Assembly (NCBI RefSeq): GCF_000224785.1
Contig: NZ_AGAV01000014.1
Coordinates: 1-64,000, forward strand
DNA length: 64,000 nucleotides
From: Lentibacillus jeotgali
GTDB lineage: Bacteria; Bacillota; Bacilli; Bacillales; Amphibacillaceae
Direction of reading: 5' to 3'
Shown: positions 37,789 through 47,609 of the stretch, piece after piece
Numbering within the stretch: the stretch's first letter is position 1
How the letters are laid out: each line of letters begins with the position of its first letter
Notes under the pieces: model-generated
Told to the model about the DNA's origin: nothing
The model's input: the letters and a program-made list of their open reading frames with translations, nothing else
Databases searched by the model: none
Made by a program: the position numbers and the translations under genes

Positions 37789-38337
37789 TTACATCCTTTC
37801 AAGTGTTTCTAAGTATAATACTGCATAATTTGTTTTAGCGTCATGTATCCGTTTGTTTTTAACGTATTGTTTCGCTTCTTCCAGAGTTAATTCGATAAGC
37901 TCGATAAACTCATCATCATCACCAGCTGCCGGATTTTCCACCGGTTCCAGATTTTTTGCTGTATACAGGTACATGATTTCATCCGCAAACCCGGGTGATG
38001 TATAAAACGATGCTGCAAACGCCATCGATTCTGTCGTTGTATAGCCTGTTTCCTCCTCCAATTCACGCTTTGCAGTCACTTCCGGCTCTTCCCCGTTTTC
38101 CAGTTTCCCGGCAGGAATTTCCACCAGTGATTTTTCCAGCGGTTTTCTGTATTGTTCAACAAACACAATTTTATTATCCTTTGTAATAGGGATGATCGCT
38201 ACCGCCCCCGAATGCTTAATGAGTTCACGCTTTGAGGTGTTCCCATCCGGAAGCGTAACATCATCCACTTGCAGTTTAACGACTTTTCCATTATATATTG
38301 TTTCCGTATGGGTGGTTTTTTCTTCAAATTTCTTCAT
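37789..38337 (-). CDS. nudF: ADP-ribose pyrophosphatase NudF
   Basis: A 182-residue Nudix hydrolase with the box GKLENGEEPEVTAKRELEEE and the following TGY. Hydrolyses ADP-ribose to AMP and ribose-5-phosphate. ATG 38337 lies 9 bp after AAAAGGA; the longer reading frame to 38475 crosses the promoter of the divergent yqkF. Three bp separate it from yqxK. Confidence 0.92.
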   Translation of the reverse strand: MKKFEEKTTHTETIYNGKVVKLQVDDVTLPDGNTSKRELIKHSGAVAIIPITKDNKIVFVEQYRKPLEKSLVEIPAGKLENGEEPEVTAKRELEEETGYTTTESMAFAASFYTSPGFADEIMYLYTAKNLEPVENPAAGDDDEFIELIELTLEEAKQYVKNKRIHDAKTNYAVLYLETLERM

Positions 38338-38448
38338 TATGATCATCCTTTTTTCAAAGCTATTATTCATTCTATCATATCTTAATAGTTGTATTTGCCG
38401 CAATTTGTTCTCTACAATAGAATCAGATGAACTATATTGGAGGCGAAT

Positions 38449-39366
38449 ATGATGAATAAGAACCAGCTTGGGCAATCCGATTTATACGTTTCTGAGCTGA
38501 CACTTGGCTGTATGTCACTCGGGACAGACAGCAAAAAAGCACGTGGTATTATCGATCGTGCATTGAATGCCGGTATCAATCATCTTGATACTGCGGACCT
38601 GTATGACTTTGGCCAAAATGAAAAAATTGTTGGTGACGCCATAAAGGGTAAACGGGATCAGGTTATTTTAACTTCAAAAGTCGGCAATAACTTTAATAAA
38701 GAAAAACAGGACTGGTTTTGGGACCCTTCCAGAGAACATATTGAAGATGGTGTTAAAGACAGCCTGCATCGTTTAGGCATTGATTATATCGATTTTTACA
38801 TGCTGCACGGCGGCACGATAGATGATGCGATCGGTGAATCCATTGAAGCATTTGAGAATCTGAAAAAAGAAGGACTTATCCGAGCTTACGGCATCTCATC
38901 CATCCGGCCGAACGTTATTCGTGAATATGTGCAGCGTTCAAACATTGACGCAGTTATGATGCAGTACAGCATGCTGGACCGCCGACCGGAGGAAGAAATA
39001 TTGGATTTTCTCCATGAAAACAGCATCAGCGTCTTGGCACGGGGGCCGTTAGCAAAAGGAATGCTCAGTAACCGAGGACTTGAACAAATTGAGAAAAAAG
39101 GTCGAAATGGTTTCCTCGATTACTCATATGATGAACTGGAAACCATTCACCAGGAACTTGAAACGATAAACGATGGGAATTCAATGAACTCCCTTGCACT
39201 GAATTACATTTTGAAACACCCCGCAGTGGCGAGTGCTGTATTTGGCGCAAGTTCGGTCAGCCAAGTTGATGATAATACCAGCTTTGAGAGCACGTCATTG
39301 ACAGACGAAACATACAGAAAAATACAAAGCATAACAAAAGCAATTCAATATACCAATCACCGGTAG
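38449..39366 (+). CDS. yqkF: Aldo/keto reductase YqkF
   Basis: A 305-residue NADPH-dependent oxidoreductase with the AKR barrel signature: LGCMSLGTDS, HLDTADLYDFGQNEKIVGDA (catalytic Asp and Tyr) and the lysine in ILTSKVGN. Divergent from nudF, as yqkF is in B. subtilis. GGAGG precedes two adjacent ATGs (38449 and 38452), either of which could be used. Substrate unknown. Confidence 0.9.
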   Translation: MMNKNQLGQSDLYVSELTLGCMSLGTDSKKARGIIDRALNAGINHLDTADLYDFGQNEKIVGDAIKGKRDQVILTSKVGNNFNKEKQDWFWDPSREHIEDGVKDSLHRLGIDYIDFYMLHGGTIDDAIGESIEAFENLKKEGLIRAYGISSIRPNVIREYVQRSNIDAVMMQYSMLDRRPEEEILDFLHENSISVLARGPLAKGMLSNRGLEQIEKKGRNGFLDYSYDELETIHQELETINDGNSMNSLALNYILKHPAVASAVFGASSVSQVDDNTSFESTSLTDETYRKIQSITKAIQYTNHR

Positions 39367-39384
39367 CCCTTCTTACTAGAACAT

Positions 39385-39500
39385 AGAGACTGGGACAAAA
39401 GTATATAAGGTTAGAAAACTTGGCTTATCGCCAAGCTTTTATGGCGAAAGCCTTAGTTGCCCTTATGCAGTAAGAAAATATTTATACTTTCTTAACTGCC
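39385..39500. repeat. Intergenic repeat-like segment with GACTGGGACAAAAG
   Basis: Begins with AGACTGGGACAAAAG, a sequence often seen at the edge of short dispersed repeats in low-GC Firmicutes, followed by a hairpin CTTGGC/GCCAAG and a CTTTTATGGCGAAAGCC stretch. No coding potential. Part of a 552-bp gap (39367-39918) that contains three repeat-like modules and no gene I can support. Confidence 0.4.
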
Positions 39501-39575
39501 AAAGAAAAATCCGAACAATGATTCAAATTCCTTCAAATGGATTTCGAATCAGTTCGGATTCTTCATTTTATTGTA
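39501..39575. repeat. Dispersed hairpin repeat, copy 2
   Basis: Same element as 30245-30311: AAAGAAAAATCCGAAC, ATGATTCAAA, GATTTCGAAT and AGTTCGGATT occur in the same order. Arms ATCCGAAC / GTTCGGAT with inner TGATTC / GAATCA can form a long stem. Here it lies downstream of yqkF and may terminate it. Confidence 0.75.
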
Positions 39576-39597
39576 AAATGAGTATCACCTAAACCAG

Positions 39598-39770
39598 CGA
39601 AGGAAAAATGTGGAGACTCCTGGGGAGCATAGGCCTAGATGAGACCCGGAGTGCTGAAGGCACGAGGAGGCTTATCAGCCGCCCCCGGAAAGCGACGAGC
39701 AAAACATCCGCCGAATACGCTGCGAGTTGCGAGGAGTGCTGCTTCTCCGAAATTGCTTCCAACACGACGA
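39598..39770 (+). repeat. Dispersed GC-rich Bacillaceae repeat
   Basis: GTGGAGACTCCTGGGGAGCA, GAGACCCGGAGTG, GAGGAGGCTTATCAGCCG and CCGGAAAGCGA, the ordered motifs of a widespread Bacillaceae intergenic repeat. A partial copy is at 1-80. The short open frames on both strands here follow from its GC-rich sequence and are not genes. Confidence 0.7.
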
Positions 39771-39918
39771 GCACCAAGTATTTTTCCGAAGCGGTAGGTG
39801 TAACAGATACAAACATTGAACCAGAATCTCCCCCTCAATGACACTAATTTCCATTGATAATATGAGCTCGAAGGCATACAATAACAGAACAAACGTTCCT
39901 TTTAATGGGGTGAATAGC

Positions 39919-41169
39919 ATGGATTATTCCAATTATCCGCGGAATGATGTTTTATGTATTGATATGCGTTCTTTTTATGCAAGTGTGGAAGCGGTCAAAC
40001 GCGGGCTTGATCCGATGAAAGTTCAACTGGCTGTCGTCGGGGATCTGAACAGGCCCGGAAGCATCGTTCTCGCCGCCTCCCCGGCCCTGAAGAAAAAACA
40101 CGGCATCAGTAATGTCAGCCGGTTTTTCGAGCTGCCCAAGGATCCGGATATCATCATGGCACCGGCTCACATGGCCGATTATTTGCAGGTGTCGATGGAA
40201 ATTACCAAGTTGATAAATCAATATGTCCCGAAAGAAGCAATTCACCAGTATTCAGTTGATGAAGTCTGGGTAACCGTTAACGGACTAGATAAATTATTCG
40301 GTGGTCGTTGGAAGGTGGCGAACGCTATCAAACAGGATATTATGGAAAATTTCGGAATCACCTGCGCCATCGGAATAGGTGATAATAAATTTCTGGCTAA
40401 AGTGGTCATGGACTTACATGCCAAAAAACAAGGTATAGCAGAATGCACATACGAAAATCTCCAGGAACAATTATGGCCGTTTCCTATCCAAGATATTTGG
40501 GGGATCGGCCAGCGAATGCAGCGCAATTTAAACCGGATGGGAATTGTGACCCTTGGACAGCTGGCTAAATTTCCACTGAAGTCATTAACTAAACGGTTCG
40601 GCATTATGGGAGAGCAGCTTTATTGGCATGCGTGGGGCATTGATTTAAGCCCTGTTTTCGGCAATTTCACCAAAACAGAGCAAAAAGGTTTTGGTCATGG
40701 AATTTCGCTATTGCGTGATTATTCCGGTGATGAAGTCGCCACTTGTATTCTTGATTTATGTGAAGAGGCATGCCGCCGGGCGAGGGATGCCAATAAAGCC
40801 GGCAAAACGATTCACCTTGGCATCTCATACGCCAAAGAAACGGGTGGCGGCTTCAGCCGGTCGCGGTCCATCAGTCTGCCGACCAATATCACGATGGACA
40901 TGTATGATGTCTGCATGCAGTTATTCAACCAATTCTATGATGGTTTCAGTGATATCCGGCATGTCTATGTAACGCTTAACAACCTGTCTGAAGACGGTGA
41001 GACCCAATTGGACCTTTTCGATGACAGACCGAAGAAAAAAGATATTGGCTATGTCATGGACGCAATCCGGAATAAATACGGGTCCACTGCCATACTTCGG
41101 GCCACAAGTTATACGGATGCAGGCATCACTATCGGACGGAGCAGCAAAATCGGCGGGCATCAAGCATAG
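39919..41169 (+). CDS. yqjW: Y-family DNA polymerase (YqjW/UvrX type)
   Basis: A 416-residue translesion polymerase. Catalytic acidic residues lie in CIDMRSFYASVEA and YSVDEVWV; helix-hairpin-helix and little-finger regions follow. A beta-clamp-binding motif QLDLF is near the C-terminus. It resembles B. subtilis PolY2/YqjW and the phage-type UvrX rather than DinB. ATG 39919 follows GGGGTG; the longer frame to 39838 has no site. Likely SOS-controlled in relatives, but I did not find a clear LexA box. Confidence 0.9.
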   Translation: MDYSNYPRNDVLCIDMRSFYASVEAVKRGLDPMKVQLAVVGDLNRPGSIVLAASPALKKKHGISNVSRFFELPKDPDIIMAPAHMADYLQVSMEITKLINQYVPKEAIHQYSVDEVWVTVNGLDKLFGGRWKVANAIKQDIMENFGITCAIGIGDNKFLAKVVMDLHAKKQGIAECTYENLQEQLWPFPIQDIWGIGQRMQRNLNRMGIVTLGQLAKFPLKSLTKRFGIMGEQLYWHAWGIDLSPVFGNFTKTEQKGFGHGISLLRDYSGDEVATCILDLCEEACRRARDANKAGKTIHLGISYAKETGGGFSRSRSISLPTNITMDMYDVCMQLFNQFYDGFSDIRHVYVTLNNLSEDGETQLDLFDDRPKKKDIGYVMDAIRNKYGSTAILRATSYTDAGITIGRSSKIGGHQA

Positions 41170-41176
41170 CCAATGG

Positions 41177-42142
41177 TTACCTTAAAACTTCGAAAACATA
41201 AACACCATCCTGGAAACCTTTGACAACAAGCCCGTTATCTTCAAGGTAATCAAGCTGACCGATGGTTTCAGACATGGTCAGACTCAATTGATTTTCATAT
41301 TGTTTCGGAAACAGCTGCTTGCATAGCTCAAACGGTGTTTGTGCTTTTGCCATCAAAAAGTCGTATGCTTTATGTGCCCGCTGTTCCTGCCTCTGCAAAC
41401 GAACAGGAATCAGCTCATCCACATTCGTAAAGATCTCCCCATGTCCTGGGTAAACTGTCTGGATATCGAGCGACTGGCATTTGATTAAACTCCCGCGGTA
41501 TTGAAGCATTGGCTTTGGCCGCTCCATTTGATTCCCGATTGGCGGTTCCAGCAGCGGGTTCGGTGAAATGTGCTGAAGCAGGTGATCTCCCCCAATAAAC
41601 GCCCCATCACTTTCACGGCGAAATGATAAATGACTTTGAGCATGACCTTTTGTTTTGAAAACATGCCAATCATCATGCCCGGGGAGTGTATCTCCTTCGT
41701 CCAGCGTATCCGTCAGCTTTCCTTTCCCTGCAAATTGCAGTGTACTGCGTAATTCATCAGGGCTTGGCATCAATTCTTCAGGTACGCCGGAAACAGTAAA
41801 CAATTGCCGGAAAAACTGTTCATATCGGTCGAAAAACGCTTCATCCCGGGTTAACCATAAATCTACGTTTTGATGTGCGGCAATTGTTTCAGCACGCGGA
41901 AACCCTTCAATCAAACCGGTATGGTCGGGGTGATGATGCGTTAGAATAATCTGTTCAACGTCATGAGGTGTATAACCCAATTCGTTTAATTGTGCTTTCA
42001 GTGCTTCCCATCCTTCTTTCGTTTTTACACCGGCATCGATAAGTGAAAGCGTGTCACTTTTAAGCAGATAGACATGTACATCGCCAACTGCAAATGGTGT
42101 TGGTATGGTCATTTGAATGATAGTTTTATCCAGTACTTTCAT
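41177..42142 (-). CDS. yqjP: MBL-fold metallo-hydrolase (YqjP-like)
   Basis: A 321-residue metallo-beta-lactamase-fold protein with zinc motif LTHHHPDHTG, downstream histidines (GHAQSHLSF, GGDHLL, VYPGHGE) and a C-terminal winged-helix-like segment. Hydrolase of unknown substrate, in the yqj block. Convergent with yqjW, 7 bp apart. Confidence 0.87.
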   Translation of the reverse strand: MKVLDKTIIQMTIPTPFAVGDVHVYLLKSDTLSLIDAGVKTKEGWEALKAQLNELGYTPHDVEQIILTHHHPDHTGLIEGFPRAETIAAHQNVDLWLTRDEAFFDRYEQFFRQLFTVSGVPEELMPSPDELRSTLQFAGKGKLTDTLDEGDTLPGHDDWHVFKTKGHAQSHLSFRRESDGAFIGGDHLLQHISPNPLLEPPIGNQMERPKPMLQYRGSLIKCQSLDIQTVYPGHGEIFTNVDELIPVRLQRQEQRAHKAYDFLMAKAQTPFELCKQLFPKQYENQLSLTMSETIGQLDYLEDNGLVVKGFQDGVYVFEVLR

Positions 42143-42224
42143 AATTTGACAGCCTCCAAAATGAATAACGATTCAGTTGATGATTGCTATTATATACCTT
42201 CTTTACGAAAAAGTCATACACCGG

Positions 42225-43841
42225 CTATTTAAGCAAACGGTGTATTGCCTCAGTCAATATAGATGGTAAACGGTCAAAGCTGTAGGACAGTTCCAGACGC
42301 TCTGTCCACTGGTGCGGGTCTTTTCCAAGAGGTCCAATATTTAAAATCGGCATTGTCAGCTGCTCTATGACATCTTCCGGGAAGGAAAAACCGTTATTCT
42401 GCAGCGGCATGTTGGTTGTCAGCTGCTGCAAATTGCCTCTTGACGACACAGGACCGACAAAGCTTAAGTCAGAAAGTCCCGTAAAAAATTCGGATACTGT
42501 CAAATCAAGCTGATAATGGGTTTGTGTATAGCTTTTGACGTCTTCCAGCACATTTTTAATGTATGGGTCATCAAGCGATGAAACAGCCGGATAAAATGGC
42601 GGACTGTAAAAAAGGACAATCATCGGTGCCAAATCCTTACACATGGCAGCCAATTCCTGGACAAGGGTGGCTGAAAAATCACGATCGCCCTGGTCACGCT
42701 GGCTGACAAGCAGATTTTGCCGGCGTGTCACTTCTTCTTTTCCATATCGTTTTACTGCCTCTCGATACAAATCCTCATACATCATGACATTGACACGGAA
42801 ATCCGGCATGGTGAAATCCTCGGCCAATCTGGCAAAATGTTCAAATTTTTCCCGTACGTAATGTTCAACATTATCGGCTGCTGCGTGTGCACCAGCCAAT
42901 AGTTTTTCATTTATTTCCCGGAAGGTTTGTTTCAAATACAAAACATTGTACATCGCAATCGCTGCATTTGGTGTCTGAACTGAATATTCTTCTTTCAGAT
43001 CACGCTGCATCAGGCTGATTGGCGGCGGTGTCACTTCGTCATCCACTTTTTCAATAAAGGATTCATTCAGTTCAAGCTGCTGGGACAAAAAACTGACGAT
43101 GAGGTTTGGATTAATCCCGGCAAACGGTTCGCCGACATGTGATTCTTTCCCATAACAGTAAAACCCGGGCAACACTTTGCCGATTGACCCGGCATAAACA
43201 TAATAATGGCTGTCGCCCGGGTATTTACTGAACATTGGCTCCCCATTCAAACAAGCGTTATAGACCAGGTTTTCCTCTTGCATCAGTTGCTTCAAAACAG
43301 GCAGCGCCGTCATCATCCCTTGTGAATTGACTTCCTCATCAGGAACTGAGAGCAACAGAATGTTTCCGTCAAATTCGCCATCCATCGCTTTCTCCAGCAT
43401 AGAAAGATGTAGAGCGAGCCCTGCTTTCATATCCATCGTGCCGCGGCCGAACAGCCAGTCACCGGATGATATATCAGATTGAACAGCTTCCGGCAGCCGC
43501 TCTTTTATGTATTCCATTTCCTTTGTCAACTCCCCGGGAGAGAAAGCGAGGTTTTTTAATGCCCCGTAATCATCTACACCAACCACGTCAAAGTGGCTCA
43601 GCAAAACAATTGTTTTAGATGAAGCATTCCCTTTTACGAGCGCAGTTAAGAGCCTGCGTCCATCTTCCAGCGGGTGTAATCTTAAATGATCCGGATTTTT
43701 TTCAAAATATGGCTTTTGTGCCAGCAAATGCTGCAAATACTCCGCCTGGGCAATTTCTGCGGAGCTTCCGGTAATACTTTGATGGTTAACAAGTGAAGTC
43801 AGTAAATCTATTAATTGTTGTTTGGATTGCCAAGTGTTCAT
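42225..43841 (-). CDS. yqjN: M20 family metallopeptidase/deacylase (YqjN, RocB-like)
   Basis: A 538-residue M20-type protein: metal-binding segments VLLSHFDVVGVDD and GRGTMDMKAGLALHL, VPDEEVNSQGM and a long dimerisation/insert region. Length and sequence type match RocB/YqjN-like putative deacylases rather than short peptidases. AAAGGGGG precedes ATG 43841. Substrate unknown. Confidence 0.85.
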   Translation of the reverse strand: MNTWQSKQQLIDLLTSLVNHQSITGSSAEIAQAEYLQHLLAQKPYFEKNPDHLRLHPLEDGRRLLTALVKGNASSKTIVLLSHFDVVGVDDYGALKNLAFSPGELTKEMEYIKERLPEAVQSDISSGDWLFGRGTMDMKAGLALHLSMLEKAMDGEFDGNILLLSVPDEEVNSQGMMTALPVLKQLMQEENLVYNACLNGEPMFSKYPGDSHYYVYAGSIGKVLPGFYCYGKESHVGEPFAGINPNLIVSFLSQQLELNESFIEKVDDEVTPPPISLMQRDLKEEYSVQTPNAAIAMYNVLYLKQTFREINEKLLAGAHAAADNVEHYVREKFEHFARLAEDFTMPDFRVNVMMYEDLYREAVKRYGKEEVTRRQNLLVSQRDQGDRDFSATLVQELAAMCKDLAPMIVLFYSPPFYPAVSSLDDPYIKNVLEDVKSYTQTHYQLDLTVSEFFTGLSDLSFVGPVSSRGNLQQLTTNMPLQNNGFSFPEDVIEQLTMPILNIGPLGKDPHQWTERLELSYSFDRLPSILTEAIHRLLK

Positions 43842-43882
43842 AGAATCCCCCTTTAACATTTTGATTTTTAGAAACAGACTTA

Positions 43883-44767
43883 TTATAAAATATCGTGTAA
43901 GGTATGCTGAAGTTTGTTAAAAGTAAACATGTAGCCCTCTTTTTCCAATTTCTCCGGGATAACCCAGCGGCTTTTAAGCACCAATTCCGTTTCTGTCTTA
44001 ATAACCATCGCTCCTATTTCCAACAGCCATTTAGGAGAAGGCAAACCAAGCGGTATATTCATTTCAGTCCGCAACAGTCTCATAAGCTCCTGGTTACTCA
44101 CGGGGTTGGGTGCCGAACAATTAAATACGCCGCTAAGATGATCTCTTGACTTTAAGAAAAGAATGATCTGAAATAGGTCTTCAATATGGATCCAGCTGAA
44201 TTGTTGTGCCCCAGTTCCCTGTACTCCACCGAGTCCAAATTTGACCAAATTTTTATAAGGTGTCACAACGCCACCATTCTTGCCCAAAACAATAGCCGTG
44301 CGCAGAGCAATTTGTCTTGTTTTTTCCAAATCAAAGTCGAAGAAGGCTTTCTCCCAGTTTACAGCAACATCGACCGAGAACCCAGAGCCGATCTCTCCAT
44401 TTTCTTCTGTCATCGGCCGATCTTCCGAGTGCCGGTAAATAGTGGCTGTGCTGGAATTCATCCAAATACTGGGCGGAAATTTGCAAGCCATGATTGATTC
44501 TCCAAGTATTTTTGTTGTCCTTATCCTTGAATTCCTGATATCCTGCTTGTTGGCTTCGTTGTACCGGCAATTTACGGATTTCCCAGCAAGATTAATCAGA
44601 AGTTCAGCACCTTCCAATGTTTCAACGATTGATGCTGTATCATTCCAGTTGACGTGAGGTGGTTGTCTTGAAATGATTCTTACCTCGTAACCAAGATTAT
44701 GAAATCGATTCTCAAAATATCTCCCTATAAAGCCAGTCCCTCCAGCTATAACCACTTTCCCTGTCAA
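43883..44767 (-). CDS. TIGR01777 family NAD-dependent epimerase-like protein
   Basis: A 294-residue extended SDR protein with GGTGFIG near the N-terminus, the typical NLAGKSVNCRY and NSRIRTT segments and the C-terminal DUF1731-like tail (VIPEKLEKEGYMF). Function of this family is not established; some members affect cell division. Divergent from the glycerophosphodiesterase gene. Confidence 0.88.
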   Translation of the reverse strand: MTGKVVIAGGTGFIGRYFENRFHNLGYEVRIISRQPPHVNWNDTASIVETLEGAELLINLAGKSVNCRYNEANKQDIRNSRIRTTKILGESIMACKFPPSIWMNSSTATIYRHSEDRPMTEENGEIGSGFSVDVAVNWEKAFFDFDLEKTRQIALRTAIVLGKNGGVVTPYKNLVKFGLGGVQGTGAQQFSWIHIEDLFQIILFLKSRDHLSGVFNCSAPNPVSNQELMRLLRTEMNIPLGLPSPKWLLEIGAMVIKTETELVLKSRWVIPEKLEKEGYMFTFNKLQHTLHDIL

Positions 44768-44892
44768 AGTATCAACTCCAGTTTAAAACTAAAATGACTT
44801 GCATCCCTCTATCAACTCTCTATCAACTCCAGCAGTACTTTTAATTGACTTCCCCTCCAAAATAAAACACAATCAAACAAGAGGTGAGTTTA

Positions 44893-45639
44893 TTGCAGCC
44901 GAACATTTATGCCCATCGCGGTGCCAGCAAACAGGCACCGGAAAATACGATGGCCGCCTTCAGCCTTGCTTATAAGCAGGGTGCAGACGGAATCGAAACC
45001 GACGTCCATTTGACAAAGGATTATATTCCAGTTTTAATCCACGACGAGCATGTGAAACGAACAACCAACGGCACCGGCTATATAAAGGATTACACGTTCC
45101 GGGATCTACAGCAGCTTGACGCAGGCTCCTGGTTTTCCCCTGAATTCGCCGGATCACGGATCATATCGCTGGATGAATGTCTCAAATGGATTTATGACAA
45201 GCCATTACATTTAAATATTGAACTAAAAAATAATAAAATAGATTATAATCGATTGGAAAGGATCGTTTATGACAGAATATCACACTATCACTTACTACAT
45301 CGTACTACACTGTCAACGTTTAATCCAATCAGTGTAAGCAGGCTCAAACATCTGAATCAATATATCGGGGTAGCCTTATTGACTTCAAAGCGGTACAAAA
45401 ATCTTGTGGCGGCGGCAGAGGATTTAGGCGCAAATGCGATACATATCAAATATCGTCTGCTCAATCGGCTGCTTGTTGATCAGAGTCGTCAGAAGAATCT
45501 GGCTCTCCGTGTGTATACAGTGAATAAGCCGAAACATATGATCCGCTCATTCTCTATGGGATGCGACGGAATTTTCACCGACATTCCGGAAATGGCAGTC
45601 CATTACCGGAACCAATTTGGCGATCAACCAATGAAATAA
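44893..45639 (+). CDS. Glycerophosphodiester phosphodiesterase
   Basis: A 248-residue cytoplasmic GDPD with the catalytic [21 protein letters not shown] and [13 protein letters not shown] segments (His/Arg/Glu/Asp/His active site). Releases glycerol-3-phosphate from glycerophosphodiesters; no signal peptide. The start is TTG 44893 with GAGGTG 6 bp upstream; GTG 44884 lies inside that site. Heads a plus-strand run with namA, rnz and an aldehyde dehydrogenase. Confidence 0.88.
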   Translation: MQPNIYAHRGASKQAPENTMAAFSLAYKQGADGIETDVHLTKDYIPVLIHDEHVKRTTNGTGYIKDYTFRDLQQLDAGSWFSPEFAGSRIISLDECLKWIYDKPLHLNIELKNNKIDYNRLERIVYDRISHYHLLHRTTLSTFNPISVSRLKHLNQYIGVALLTSKRYKNLVAAAEDLGANAIHIKYRLLNRLLVDQSRQKNLALRVYTVNKPKHMIRSFSMGCDGIFTDIPEMAVHYRNQFGDQPMK

Positions 45640-45655
45640 ATCAGGAGGAATCAGA

Positions 45656-46672
45656 ATGACAAAATTATTCACACCAATCGAATTTAAACAAGTTCAGCTT
45701 AAAAACCGGATTGTCATGTCACCGATGTGCATGTACTCCTGTATGGAACAGGACGGAAAAATAACACCATTTCATGAAACACATTATGTTTCCCGTGCGG
45801 TTGGCCAGGCCGGTCTGGTTATGACTGAAGCGACGGCAGTAATGCCCGAGGGGCGTATCTCCCACGAGGACCTGGGCATATGGCGTGATGAACATATCGA
45901 TGGTCTGAAACAGTTAAACGAACAGCTCCATAGCTGTGGTGCCAAAACCGGCATCCAGCTTGCCCATGCGGGTCGAAAAGCACGGCTTAATTCAGAGATC
46001 TTTGCCCCTTCAGCACTGGCATTCAATGAGTCATCAAAAACACCGTCTGAGATGACAAAAGAAGATATCATGAATACGATCCAAGCATTCAAAGATGGAG
46101 CGGAGCGTGCCGGAAAAGCGGGTTTCGACATCATTGAGATTCATGGTGCACACGGCTATTTAGCCAACCAGTTCCTGTCACCATTAACTAATAAACGAGA
46201 GGATGAATTCGGCGGAAGCAGAGAAAACCGTTACCGCTTTATGTCCCAGCTGATTGAAGCAGTCAAAACGGTATGGGATGGCCCGCTGTTTGTCCGCATA
46301 TCAACTGACGAATATGATCCAAACGGCAACACTCTGGATGATATTCTCTATTTTGCCGAGCAAATGAAACAGCAGGGCGTCGATCTGATTGACTGCAGCT
46401 CAGGTGGTGTTGTTCCTGCCTCGATTAAACCATATCCGGGTTATCAGCTGAGGCGCTGCGAAACCATCAAACAGGAAGCATCCATTGCCACCGGTGCTGT
46501 GGGTCTCATTACGACAGGGCTGCAAACAGAGGAAATTCTGCAAAATGATCGTGCTGATCTTGTGCTGATCGGACGGGCATTGCTGCGAAACCCGTACTGG
46601 CCAAAAGCTGCTGCTGATGAGTTAAGTGAGTCGCTTCCTGCACCAAGACAATACGAACGGGGCTGGAAATAA
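45656..46672 (+). CDS. namA: NADPH dehydrogenase NamA (old yellow enzyme, YqjM)
   Basis: A 338-residue FMN enzyme reducing alpha,beta-unsaturated carbonyls. MSPMCMYSC (with the FMN-tuning cysteine), [15 protein letters not shown] and the C-terminal [10 protein letters not shown] are diagnostic of YqjM. AGGAGG before ATG. Its stop overlaps the rnz start (TAATG). Confidence 0.94.
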   Translation: MTKLFTPIEFKQVQLKNRIVMSPMCMYSCMEQDGKITPFHETHYVSRAVGQAGLVMTEATAVMPEGRISHEDLGIWRDEHIDGLKQLNEQLHSCGAKTGIQLAHAGRKARLNSEIFAPSALAFNESSKTPSEMTKEDIMNTIQAFKDGAERAGKAGFDIIEIHGAHGYLANQFLSPLTNKREDEFGGSRENRYRFMSQLIEAVKTVWDGPLFVRISTDEYDPNGNTLDDILYFAEQMKQQGVDLIDCSSGGVVPASIKPYPGYQLRRCETIKQEASIATGAVGLITTGLQTEEILQNDRADLVLIGRALLRNPYWPKAAADELSESLPAPRQYERGWK

Positions 46673-47595
46673 TGGAACTTGTTTTTCTGGGGACCGGTTC
46701 AGGTGTTCCTTCAAAAGAACGAAATGTATCGGCCACTGCATTGAAACTGCTGCAGGAGCAAAACAGTATCTGGCTGTTTGACTGCGGGGAGGCAACACAG
46801 CATCAAATCTTGCATACGAGCATCAAACCGCGTAAAATAACGAAAATTTTTATTACCCATATGCACGGTGATCATATTTTTGGGTTGCCCGGGCTGTTAG
46901 GCAGCCGGTCGTTTCAGGGGGGCGACAACCTTTTAACCGTTTACGGACCTGAAGGCATCAAAAATTATATTGAAACAAGTCTGGCAGTCAGCGGAACGAC
47001 GCTTACTTACCCCCTTTCAATTGTCGAATTTACTGAAGGGGTGCTATTTGAGAATGAACAATTCACTGTCTCATGCAAAGAACTGGAACATGGCATCCCC
47101 AGTTATGGCTTCAGGATTTCTGAAAAGGACAAACCCGGCAGACTTCTCGTTGAAAAATTAAAAGACACCGGGGTCGAACCCGGTCCGATTTACCAGCAAA
47201 TAAAGGAAAATGATGTTGTCCAAACAGACGATGGGCGTCTTATTCATCGTGATGAATACCTGGGTCCGCCTAAAAAAGGACGTGTCGTAACCATAATGGG
47301 TGATACACGTTCACCGGACAAAAATAAATCCTTTATACAAGATTCCGATGTTTTGGTGCACGAGGCCACGTTTGGCCATGAAAAAGAAACATTGGCAAAG
47401 GCCTATTTTCATTCAACAACGAAACAGGCCGCAACTCTGGCTAGAAATAGTAACACGAAAAAACTGATCTTAACTCATATTTCCTCACGTTATCAGCAAG
47501 GGGATGATGATAAGCTATTGGAGGAAGCCTGCCACATCTTCCCGGCGACAGAACTTGCTCGTGATTTTCGTGAAATAAGCATTGAATCCGAATAG
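46672..47595 (+). CDS. rnz: Ribonuclease Z
   Basis: A 307-residue tRNA 3' processing endonuclease of the long-arm bacterial RNase Z type: [10 protein letters not shown], zinc motif [23 protein letters not shown] and LTHISSRY. Cleaves the 3' trailer of tRNA precursors lacking encoded CCA. Coupled to namA by a one-base overlap, same pairing as yqjM-yqjK in relatives. Confidence 0.94.
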   Translation: MELVFLGTGSGVPSKERNVSATALKLLQEQNSIWLFDCGEATQHQILHTSIKPRKITKIFITHMHGDHIFGLPGLLGSRSFQGGDNLLTVYGPEGIKNYIETSLAVSGTTLTYPLSIVEFTEGVLFENEQFTVSCKELEHGIPSYGFRISEKDKPGRLLVEKLKDTGVEPGPIYQQIKENDVVQTDDGRLIHRDEYLGPPKKGRVVTIMGDTRSPDKNKSFIQDSDVLVHEATFGHEKETLAKAYFHSTTKQAATLARNSNTKKLILTHISSRYQQGDDDKLLEEACHIFPATELARDFREISIESE

Positions 47596-47609
47596 GAGGC
47601 GTTTATTGT

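Noticed and set aside
39608-39892. Overlapping open reading frames on both strands upstream of yqjW
   Set aside because: They fall inside the GC-rich dispersed repeat, have no ribosome binding sites, and differ in frame between strands; explained by repeat composition.
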